From Acanthaster planci (taxonomy: Eukaryota > Echinodermata > Asteroidea > Valvatida > Acanthasteridae): 55,783 nt of DNA. This document shows positions 11,701 to 23,700 of this stretch, piece after piece. Position 1 is the stretch's first letter; each line of letters starts with the position of its first letter. The notes under the pieces were generated by a model, which worked only from the letters and a program-made list of their open reading frames with translations, had not been told where the DNA came from and made no database searches. A program made the translations under genes and the position numbers. The DNA lies in assembly GCF_001949145.1 (NCBI RefSeq), contig NW_019091525.1:339713-395495 (forward strand), given 5' to 3'.

Positions 11701-14700
11701 ATGAGACAGTGTAACTGGGTCTGATTGGTCAGAAGTTTTGTGAGCACATGATGCGCCATGCACAGGCCAAGTTCACTGAAGGGGATTCTATTGGACAACT
11801 TTCAAAAGGAATATACCATAAACTGGACGGGGGTGTTTGGGAAAATGAAAGTAGAATTAAAATTGTTGGAAATCCATCACACGTTGACTTCTTTTGACTC
11901 TAAATAAAAAGGTATTTCATGAATGGGAATAAATATGTGCTTGGAACGAATGCTGATAATGCCCTCGCCTGCGGCTCGGGCATTGGTTGCGTCCACTCTT
12001 CTAAGCCAGTCTGAAATGCATGTTTAAGACCAGGATATCTATTCCCTTATTAAATTAACAATACAAATTTTAATCTAAAATGAAAGGATTTGTCTTTTTG
12101 TTTTTCTCACAAATGTAAGATTCAACTTGAGTATTTATGTACATATATACCAGGCCCGTTGCCTGACCAGATACTGGGGGGGGGTTGTCCAACCCAGAAG
12201 TGGAACCTTTGGCACTGTGAATACATATTTGTATACGAAGGCCTATCATAATGTACTTTTGAAAAGTTGCATGTTTGTCGTGAAGCAAAGGATGCATGTA
12301 AGACTTATATACTCCAGCTTTTAATACCCACAGCATGTTGTAAATTGACCTGGCAGGTATGAAGCTACGTGTCACCCAGCACCTTGAATCAGGCACTGGG
12401 TGACAAGCAAATAGTATGAATTTTTTTTTAAAATGTTCTATCAATTGATAAATTCTTTTAAATAATTATTACCTCCACTCACTTACCAAAGCAAAAATTG
12501 TTTTAAAAATGTATATATTTTTGGGCACATTTAAAAGAGTTCATTTGGCATTTTGGAAAAAAAAAGGGAAAATCGGGCCAAAATAAAATTTCATGAGAAT
12601 TTTGTAACGGATATATGATATTGACATTTATGAATCAGAATATTTGAAGTTTTTTTAAAATTTCATCTTTCATGAGATTGGAGGTAAAATATTGCTCCAC
12701 ACACAGCCATTAGACGCAAAATTTTGAACCGTTAAACGTTACGGTCCGTGCCACTTTTGGGTACAGAATCTTTGGTTGTAATGTGAAGCAGCACGCGAAG
12801 GAGTGTTGTCATTAAACCAAAACTTTCTCAAGTCCTCGAAATTACCAACTTTAGTGGGCTGGATTAGTGTCCTCGCTGGGTGGGCCATGCAGCAGTTCTT
12901 TCTTTTTAACATTTCACCAACTGACCAGTGAGATAACAAACAACATGGATAACACAACCACAAAAGACAAAAACAAACAGACATGCCACACAATATTTGA
13001 GGTGTGAACGGTATTACGGTACACTTAAAGTCTTTTCATTCTCTCTGGACTGGTTCCTTCATTTCCAACATGTTAGTAGAGCCAATGTAAATGGCAACCA
13101 ATGAAAACATGACTGACTTTTCCCCCCGCGCCTGGAGTGCTGTGCTGGTTGCATTCATGGCCAGGTGGCCTGGGCCAGACTGTGCTGAGCTGAGGCTCAG
13201 TGAGGCGTTTAGTGACTGATTTTATTCTTCAAATGTTGCCGTATAAGCTTCCCGGAATATAAGCCACAGGGGCATTTTCAGTGTGAGAATCAAAGTGTAA
13301 GCCATGGCTTGTATTCCAACAATTATGGTATATTAAATATATATATTTGTTATTAAACAAAAAAGCGGAACTCGGAAGCGAGTGGGGTGGTTCGTTCGAA
13401 CCCCCTGAAATCCCCCAGCCTACGGGCCTGCATACTGCACAGTGAACAGCCCCATTCAGCAGTGTGTACATGTACCTCAAACTATGTCACTATGATACAT
13501 CTTTACAACTGTCACTAAAGATGATACCAGAATTCTTACGGGTCTGATTTAATTTTCTTCACATCCACTGGTGCAAGGTCACGACAAGCTTTGATCTTGA
13601 CCTCAAAGACACTTGTTTTGTAGTTGTAATTCAGCCCAAAATTGATGTCTCCAGTAATGACATATTTCCCATAATTCGCCTCTCCTGCCTGGCTGTACAA
13701 ACTTGTCATGCTCACTGAGCTTCCCTGAAGATGAAAACATTTCAAAAATTGTGTTAGTCATGATCTGAGCATTTAACCAAATTAAACAAAAATAAACCTA
13801 GAACACACAAAGCAAACAATACATCAAAGTATTAAAAAAAAAAAACAAAAAACAAAATTCATCCTGCTGTCCATACGTGTATGGTCATGATTTTCATGAT
13901 GAGACAAAAGTCTTGCCAAAGAGTAAAAAGTAGTTTTCTAGAAAATCACTAAAGAAGTTGGTCTCCTTTTTAAACACTTATTTCAAAAGTACTTGTATTT
14001 AGCATTCCATTGTTTAGAATGCTACTTCCTGAAAGAAGGGATCTTTAACACTTCCTGCTGGGGAGCCCGGTTTCGGGCACTGTGTGTCTATATGCGTGGC
14101 TGGGGTCTCCGAAATCGGACAAAGGGAACTGGGCCTTGTAACAAAAGACTGTACTTAGAACAAAAGACCAGGCTGCTGGACGTTACCGACATTTTTTCAC
14201 TCTCAATAGTGGAGATAATCCAGTCTAGTTTTGAAACAGTATACCACTGTTTGGGGCATTTAGAGCGAGCGGATTACCACCGGGGACAAAGCGCTCCACT
14301 ACCACAGGGATGAGCCACACAGCACCGCTGGATGTTAATCTAGCGCGTTGAAAAGAGGTCAGCAGTGCACTGTGCCAGGTTTGTGAACGAAAGAAAGTTA
14401 TGTAACAACACACAATGTGGGCTCTTTTTACAAGGCTGCATGCCTGGCTGAAATACTCGGGCATCAATAGATTTTTGTCTGTCAAACCAGAGTGGCCATC
14501 AGACAGTAATTTAAGTGGGTGTAAACATCCCTTCATTGAAATGAATTTTTTTATATTTTGAAAACTGAAAATCTTGAAAATGTCCTGATTATGTGCAATG
14601 CATTTTTCAAACCACCCGGCAGCAACAAGTGGTTGAATGACACAAAACTACAAAATAATGCTTTAAGAAGTCAATTAAATTTTTTTTTTGTAAAGAATCA

Positions 14701-17700
14701 CTCTTTTCTGTTTGTGAAAATGCTAAATTTGTGTGACTTGTGTCTCTTTGTAAAAACGGCACGCTCAGTACACATTTTTGCCGTAGCGCCTGGCAGGTGC
14801 AAACTTGTTACATTTGTATACATTTCTGGAGTCAACTTTGACTCTCTCTGTGAATATGGTATAGGTAAAACAGGAAATTTGCCCCACTGTAATCATCGTG
14901 ATTTGGATGATTTCAGTAGATTTGATAAACAATAATTCTACCAGATTGTAGGATCACATCGCCTAATTGAATTTGAAAAAAAAAACAGTTTGAAAAAAAA
15001 ATCATGATTTTGGGCCAATATGTCTCATTGGGGACGATATTTTGAAATATTAATTTAACCCAGTTTTTCTCAATAGGAGCGTCTAAGTTTTCTGTAGAAT
15101 TTCATAAAAACTGGAATACCTTTCTAGAGGAATGCCAAATTGGTAAACAAAAATACATGTATATGGTAAAGGAATTATTGGCCTCCAACAATAATCACAT
15201 TAAATCCTTCAGATATACATGTACATGTACTTGTACTTTACTGATTTCTTTACATGTATGCCAAGTTCCCCAAAATCTGCCATTGGACAGCTGAAATATG
15301 AAAGGGATGGAACCTCCTCTAAAAAGCTTTCAGACGGTTAAAAAAACTAGGTTGATTAGGATTGGGAAATTCAATTCATAAAGAACAAGGCGTGTACGGT
15401 ACTGGTAACATATGGACCATAGATATGTGCCAAATTGGTCTGACCATCCAAGGATATTAAATGTTCCAGTGGTATAACATAAAATGTAAACGTAAATAAA
15501 TGGGAGGATTTAACAAAGACGGGTAGAGGGTCATGGAATCCAATGGGAACATAATTGGCTTCAGGTAATCAAGTCAAATTTGCACATGTAAAAAAAAAAT
15601 ACATCTTGAAAATAGTTCGCGGTACCCGCTGCTTCACCCGACTCGGACCGGCCGGCCGACCCCGGCAAGCTCGGTGGTCGAGTGGTTAAGACGTCTGCAC
15701 TGGTAAGCAGGAGGTTGTGGGTTCGAGTCCCACCCGAGTAAGCTTGTGACTTTTTTTTGCAAGCTCTCGGACAAGCACTGAGCATATACGTTGGGTAAGG
15801 GTAAAACCTGTTATATATGAACTGTTCCAAATCTGTTCAATTTCTGTACATCTTTATAACTGTGAAGAAAAACAAAACAACACCAGAAGAAATTGCCTTA
15901 ACGGTTAAAAACAGAAACACCAAATATTAACATGCATGTAATAAATTGCATGCAGAGATCAGCCTGTCTTGAACAGTAATAATATCTATGACAATATGAA
16001 AAAGAAAATCCTAAAACAGAAAAAATACTTCAAATGGAATTGCAGTAATTTTTAATATGTAATACATGATGCACATGATAGATATTCACATTCTATTCCC
16101 AATAATACAAGTAATTAAGATTCCACTGGCAATAAACATTCAATGGGTAGTCTCGCAGAATTGATTTTTGGAAGGATTTGATGAACAGGTGAAAGAATTC
16201 CCCACTACCAGCCTGGCAACTTTCCAATGAAAAGCCATGAGTGAGGAATGTTGTGAAGAACACATGCGAATGTCAGAACAGAGGCACATGCAAATAGCCA
16301 AATAATGTTGGGTTTTCTTTCCCCAAAAAACTGCTTGGGGCAGTTTTTTTTTGCAAATTATTTCTGGTGCCCATAAAATATGTACCGACAGGGAGGCACA
16401 ACTTGTAAGGTTTGGTATCAGTACACTGTGTTTCCATTCTTTACCTCTAAAGTTCTTCCGTTTTTCAACTGCGCTGGTAAAAATTGTGGTGCCATGTCCA
16501 GATGTCAACTGGTTCACATACAGACAGTCCATAGCATATGTAAGCATCACCAGTGGCCATGTGTGTTTTTTTGCGAATTGTTTTGATACGAAGTTAATAG
16601 TTGGGATTTTCGTAACATTGTTTTTCTCTTTTGTAAGTGTGGTTTCACTCCCTAGCAAATTGTTTGCCCAAACAAAGGGAGTCTTTAATCCCCTTAGCTC
16701 TTTTGTGTATGGTGTGGGCTTCCCAATTCAATTCTAATTACTCAAGAAAGGCATTTCCAGATTACTGTGAATGAGGGGGTCCACTTAGTTTGTGGCATCT
16801 TCATTGACCCAACCAAGCACGACGGAACAAATAAGAAAAATTGTGTGTTTATATGTCATCCAGCCACAAGTGGTTAAGGACTAAGAAACAAAACAAACAA
16901 CCCAACCCCAAAACAACCATAAAAACCACCTAAGATTAATATGCACAAGCTCCGATTCCATGAATTTTATTAAATGTTGTGAGCCACATAGGCTATAAAA
17001 TGCTCTGCATGCTAAGAGGAGAGGCCGAGGGGCAACCAAGCTCTTTGTGTAATGTTAGAAATTCAATGGGAGGGAAGCAACACTATTATCAATGTTAGTG
17101 GAAAATGTCAAGAATGGTAAAACCTTAGTATTCCTTTATCGTTAGCAGTGCTCAGAAGAAACAGTCTGGTTTCCACAAGGGAAAGAGAAACACAAGGGTG
17201 CAAGTTGAATATCACTCCCAAAGCTGATGACATGAAACAGTTAGCTGTACCATTCCTGAAGCCGCAGGATCTGAGCAGCACCTCCTTGCACCCCCTACTG
17301 CTGTTTCATGTGTCATTTTTACCTTGCTGAGGTTGCTCCCTGTTTGTGTCCGCCTCTGGAGTGAGGACACTGAGGAACGAGATCGGTTATTCCCAATGCT
17401 TCCAGTCTTGGTGAAAGTGTGTACAGTGGATGGGGGTTGAACCTCTGGTGATGATGTATCATCTACAGAGAGATGCAAGCCAGAGGCAATGCTAGCACTC
17501 GTGGCTTCTCGCTGTCCATTCTCCTCACCCACAGGCTGACTTTCCTCATTCAAACTATCCTCATTGGACAACTGAGGGAAGGTGGCTTTGTCAGGGGAAC
17601 TATCAGTGTCAGGTTGGGAGGTACTGGCATTATAGTTCTGAAGGGGTAGTGTTGGAAAAGTTGGCATAAAAAAATTGGAAGGAGCATATCATTGATAGCA

Positions 17701-20700
17701 CAGTCAGTACTACAAATGAATATACACACATTCCAAGTAACTATTATGATACATGTACACGTAGTTATGGGAATGTTCAAGCCAAATAAGCTGCAATTAA
17801 TACATGCATAATTTTCTACTATAAACCTTGAGGTAACCCCACAGCCAAATGCTCCACTTATTTTGGTTGAAAAGGCCCATGACTGTATGCATGAAACTAA
17901 GAAGGAAAATCATGGATAATTACTATGAAACATGCATTTATATTACAGCATTAAGGGGAAAGGGGCCTTTGAAGGAGGAGAAATCTTCAAATTTGCAAAT
18001 CAAACTTGGAAGAGCAAACAATAGTCACAATAAATATTTCACAAGATGTACTTGATATAAGATATAAAAACTGTTACTAGAGTCATTAAACTAATGTTAC
18101 TGGTGAAATGCAAATCAACTTGATTACATAAGACAACTGGATAGAAAAAAGGAACATACACTCCCCCCCAAAAAAACACCTTTGCACTTACAGCTATACA
18201 CTGATGCAAACTTACTCATAGCTGTTAGTCAGACATACAGTGTACATGTACATGTATAGATACATTGTGTACATGAAGAAAGTGTTTCATGTACACACAC
18301 ACAGACACACAAGTTATTCATACATGTAGATCTACTACAAGCCAAGCTTAGACTTTGAATTACTGATATCACTTTTCAGTTACAAAGCTCAACTGTGATG
18401 ACATGCTAACATTTCCAAGAAATAGAATTAGAGGTACATGTACATTAAATTTGACACATCATATTAGCATCATTACTATTAAAATGCTTTATTAATACCA
18501 AAACAACATGGGCTTCTACATAATTATGGGTGTGATCGGACGTGAAAGAATTGAGCAAAAAATGTTGTAACTCTCTTCCATCTGAGATAATGTCATTACC
18601 ACTCTTCCCTAAAGGTCAAATTTGTGATGTCAGAACAAATATTCCAGCTACAAAAAGTACATAAACACATTTTAACTCTAGCCACTTTCATTGAAATTGT
18701 TTTGTGATATGGTATTTGCTTTGTTTCCATCTTCACTTGAAGTATGAACATGCCTTCAGGCAGTAAACATACTCTAATTTATGTTCCCCATAGCAAATGT
18801 CCATGTTTTGACTCACCCCAAATTGATTTCTGTTATCTGGAGTCAGCCTACCATGCACCATGAAATGCTGGTCAATGTCCTCCTCTTCAGAGTCTTCTTT
18901 TCCTTTACTGTCATCCTACCACAAATAATTCATTTCAATGCAAATTAACCAGACACTTCCAACTACATTGATTTTCCACTACATGGATAAGTACTCTCAT
19001 ACGAACTACTCAACCATGAAGTGTTGCAGAAAACTTTAACAGAAAAATGTCATCAAACTACATGCATACATATTTCTCTTGAATCTTCTTCTTCTTCACA
19101 ATCAGAAATACCACACTCTGGCACACTCTTTGCACTTAATAAGAACATTTGGCTCTGCCCAAACAGCATTTGATGCATGATGTGTGCCGTAAAGTTCACC
19201 TTTTTACTCTTCAGTGTGTTCTTGGATGAACCTGCAAAGATCTATTTGGTCACAATATACGGTACATGTCAGTGTTGTAGTCAAGACCTTTATGTCCGAG
19301 ACCGAGACCAAAGCTTTCGAGACCGAGACCAGCTCTTTCAAGACCGAGACCAGAACTTCGAGACCGAGACTTTTGCAGTTCGAGACCAAGACCGAGACCA
19401 AGATGACCGAGACCGAGACCTTGCACAACATACATGTATACAATATATAGGCCTACATGTAGTTCATTGATGGTAAACGTGGTGGACAATTGGCATTAAA
19501 CAGCAAAATTAAGTGCAAATTTTACATGTAAAGCACACAACATATTCAATATTCCATGACAGAGTTTTATTTGACCATGAAGGCATGGACTGCTGATGCT
19601 ATAGAATTTTGTGTAGAGTATACGGCATAATTGTATATTAAACATGTACATGTACAGAGTTTTTGTGTTCCATATGTATAGCAAAATTAACGTGGGCGGG
19701 CCATGTCCAAATGTTTAAAAAGGCAAAACTTGGGGTCTGAGTTGCTCGGACTATGCCAAAAGGTGTGCATGAGTTCATACTCTGTAATGATCAATGGACA
19801 GGTTAGAAGGGTCACACAGGCAGTTCCCTTTTAAAAGTACATGTACATGCATATAAAAATCATGATTTTACCTATCCAAGTTTCCTCACTGATGTGTAAA
19901 CATTCTACCTCCCTGACACTTTGTTTGTGTACCAGTGAAATGAAAGAGGTACTGCACGCAGGGTACCAGTGCTCCGGGCTGAGAATATGCATTAGTCTCC
20001 ATTCCAGCTTTATCGTAAATACCATGTCGTACATGTTCCAAGCATACATGCGGAATTGCGAGCAGTTCGGAACTAGACTCATTCGGAGGTAAACTTGTGG
20101 TGCAAGCAGCACTGCTATATACATGTGTGTGCTGTATATACCGTACGATCCGGGTATGTGATTTTGCTGCAGCCGAGCGTTAATTGTTGACGCACATTTT
20201 CTGCATTTCTGTCATGGTCATGGGAGGGCTGGTCTCGGTCTTGGTCTCATCCGAGACCAAGACCGAGACCAGCCCTCCCGAGACCGAGACCAACCCTCCT
20301 GAGACCGAGACCAACCCTCCTGAGACCGAGACCAACCCTCCCGAGACCGAGACCAACCCTCCTGAGACCGAGACCAACCCTCCCGAGACCGAGACNNNNC
20401 CGAGACCGAGACCAACCCTCCCGAGACCGAGACCAACCCTCCCGAGACCAACCCTCCCGAGACCGAGACCAACCCTCCCGAGACCGAGACCAACCCTCCC
20501 GAGACCGAGATTCTTGTAGGCCGAGACCTCGAAAAAGGTCTCAAGACCAAGACCAGGTCTCGAGACCTCCAACACTGGTACATGTACATGTATCTATAGA
20601 CTGATAGGCGATGGTGGCATTTCAGGTTACTATCCTGTAATAAATATGGCATCGTAAACCTTCTGACATGTCTGATGCTTGTTGCAACACTTCTGTCCAA

Positions 20701-23700
20701 AATACTGAGGTGACAGAGGTACTTATTTAAAGTCACTTATATAGATTTTCGCTTTTAGTATTAAAATTTTCTGATTTTAGCACAAGCTTTAAAATAATAA
20801 AAAAATTCGTAAAGGTGCCACTGTAAAGGAGAATATAGGCAGTGCTGTGTCAGAGGCTTACATACTGCAGTGTAATTATTCATCACAATTCAATCAAAGC
20901 AAGCATGATAAAATGCATGTACATGTTTATTGACCTTCGGTGACCTAAAACACCCCTTGCCTATACATGCAGGCTTCTGAATCTGCAAACATGAAGGCTG
21001 GTATTCTTGCCACACCAAGTACACCATTAAGTATAGAATGCAAAAGGACTTGGTGTTACTTCTATTCACATTCAACTTTTAGAATGCCAAGCAATCCGAA
21101 CATGCTGATTGTACTTTAACACAGAATGGTAAAAGAGGTGAAGAATGAGAGAAAAAAAAACCAAGAGAAAACTGAAAAGCAAATATCCCTATCCTTCACA
21201 TACTGTAGCATAGGAAACTCACCACAACATTTACTGAGATAACTGGGGCTTCAATGGAGTCACTGGTATAATTACTGACTGGTGTTTTGCCATTAGACTT
21301 GATGTAATAATCTTGATCATCTTCAGGTAGGCCAGCTGGAATACAGGAAGACTCTTGCTCTGAACACACACATCCCATATCTTGACTATCCCGTCCTACA
21401 AAGAAACAGAAAGAAAGAAACATACAATGTGCATGAATAGAGAACATTTGACTTGGGGTGGTTGCGGTAGGAGCTGTAAAAAGTGCTAGTAAAGATGGGA
21501 TGGTTTCTCTTTAACTTCACCCTGCAATTTTATGTGGTCAGTTTCTCTGAGACTTATTTTCCATAAACTGAAGACAATACAAAAGGCCAAAACGTTGAAT
21601 GCACAATCAGTTGTGCTGTTACTGAAAAGTAATGATCTAAAGATGTAACACCTACATGAACTCTTCCTTTCTACTGATAAAATATCAGTACATGTGTACC
21701 TGTATTTGTTAGCATGGGGCAGATCAAAAATTACTTTTAGGTAAGCACCAAAAAATTTGGAAATGTCTTCAAGCAACTTTTCATAGCCTTTTTTTTTAAG
21801 GTTACAGAAAACTTTGGGGCTTTTTCCCTTCAGGAAAAAGGGAGATAAAATAGTTCTTACATTTCATGTCAAAAAAGCCCTTTTTTTTGGGGGGGGTTAT
21901 GTATTCTGTTTGTTAGCAAACTTGTCTACTATAATCTATAGTCATAATCAAAGTACCAATCTGGTGTGTTAACTCTTTAACCCTCCTGTGCAAAGATACA
22001 TTCTTGACACAGTTGTCATATCAGTCAAATTTCCCATGTGTCTGTGTACTGGGGCAAATCAAGTGGAAGGAACTTTTGACTGTTTTTGACGGTTACAGCA
22101 GGAGGGTTAAAGCCTGAAAAATTACAATCACACATGCCTTCAAACTAACAACAAAATAACATTTGGACAGCTTGATGCTTCAACACTTCGAGAATGAAAG
22201 GTCCAACAGTGTGGAAATGCCTACTACATGCACATGACAACCAAATTATGTTGGTCACAGGTCTTTGTTTATGACTTGAGTGACTTACATGTAAATTACA
22301 ACTGAGCTGAGATTTGTTAGATATCATGCTTGGGTGCTGTGAATTCTCTTTGCCTGTCGTACAGCAGTATAACAGGCAAAAATTGTCTCATCGTTTGATG
22401 AATGCATTGTGCACTCTATTATATGTTGAAAGGGCAATGTATGTAATTTGATAAGGGAAATGCCAAGGTGGGGCAACTATAGCTCGAACCTTCAACCAGT
22501 CAAGAACAAAAGTTAATGTAAGTGAATAATTCAGAAGGTACATGTAAAATATAGGTTACAAAAGGGTACTAGCAGTAGAATTATAATTATGTTACAACTA
22601 TGGGTGTTGGCATTGTCTAACGAAAGAAACAGAATGGGGTAGTTTATTCTACAAAAGTTACCCACACAGTGACTATTGTGCCCTTAACTTCAGTATATTT
22701 TTGTAAATTGTACGTGAAATTTTTGGGGGGTATTCAGAAACAAAACAGAATTATAATTGTATTTGCATGTACATGTAAGTTATATCAATTTACAAAATCT
22801 GAATCAACACTTGGCTTCATCTAAGTGGTTGACTCATGGCAAGTATTACCCCTAAACTGGTGCAAAAGCGTGTTTAACAGTGTCTTTCCGTTGTGAAAAA
22901 AGGAGCAATAGATTAGACCAATTGTATCCCTGTGTCCAGAGGTTGTATATGGCAACATCTTCCTGGTCAATGCTTCTGTTCCATATACATTACATGAATA
23001 CACCTCTTGTGCACAAACCTCCATAACAAAACCACTGACCCTGAAAATGGATGCCATGCATAGATCCTCTAGAGGCACCCCTTCTGATCACTGAAAAGAA
23101 ATGACAGACTGAAGGGAAAATTTCTTGACACATGTGATTGATATTATAACAACTCATGCATGTTAACAGCTTTTCCTGCACCAAATGCACACAGCCCACG
23201 CAGTTTCTTTATGTTAAGGTGAGATTGTTCCTTTGCAAAAACGATTCCACATATTTTACAACTCAGCTACAAAACGTGAGTCTACAATACAATGCACAAG
23301 TACAATCCAGCTGCTCAGTCATATCAGGTGTACGCAACCATGAAATTCCGTTCAATCAAACAGAACTACCACTGACTACATGTAAACATTTGCCAAACAT
23401 CATAAACCATACAAACACAAATTTGAGCATGAGGCAATCTTCCAAGTCATGCAGCAGAACAGCTCTCTCTGTATACAGCATACGCATTCATACCTTACAT
23501 GTATTTACAATCCCATTTTAGTTGAAACTCCGTGGTTGAAGAAAAAGAAAAAGAACACAAGGACACTGCTTCACAGCTTCAAAGAATGGGGCTGGGCCTT
23601 GCGACCTTTCACTGCTTCCACTTTCCCTTTTATACTGACAATTATCCAGCAGCTAGTCAATTTTCATCCTAGCTCTGGACTTGTACGTCCTGGGAAATTT

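Larger units (their letters stand above)
19270..20577. mobile_element. Non-autonomous hAT-like element with minisatellite ends
   Basis: The left end CAGTGTTGTAGTCAAGACC and the right end CTCCAACACTG (complement CAGTGTTGGAG) form short inverted ends. The 8-bp sequence GTACATGT flanks both sides exactly (19262-19269 and 20578-20585). Inside each end is an array of GAGACC words, irregular on the left and a 21-bp array on the right. No transposase frame is seen. The 8-bp duplication and CAGTG start point to the hAT superfamily. A caution is that GTACATGT is locally common. Confidence 0.65.
18916..21222 (-). other. SYTL intron carrying an hAT-like element
   Basis: More than half of this intron is the 19270-20577 element with its GAGACC minisatellites. 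The remainder is AT-rich with no recognised exon. Confidence 0.6.

Noticed and set aside
12070-12444. 124-codon minus-strand frame in an intron
   Set aside because: It overlaps the left end of a suspected mobile element and shows no domain; it is probably chance.
15669-15741. Functional tRNA gene
   Set aside because: Acceptor pairing is incomplete, the anticodon loop has eight bases, and the same downstream tail occurs in another copy, so it is a SINE head.
15561-15830. Minus-strand 89-codon frame resembling a protein
   Set aside because: It overlaps the tRNA-derived SINE; the GGTRTHNLLL-like string is the reverse reading of the tRNA box B, a common false protein.
20180-20736. Repetitive frames on both strands in the GAGACC array
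   Set aside because: They are open only because the 21-bp unit lacks stops and its length is a multiple of three; they cross the NNNN gap.
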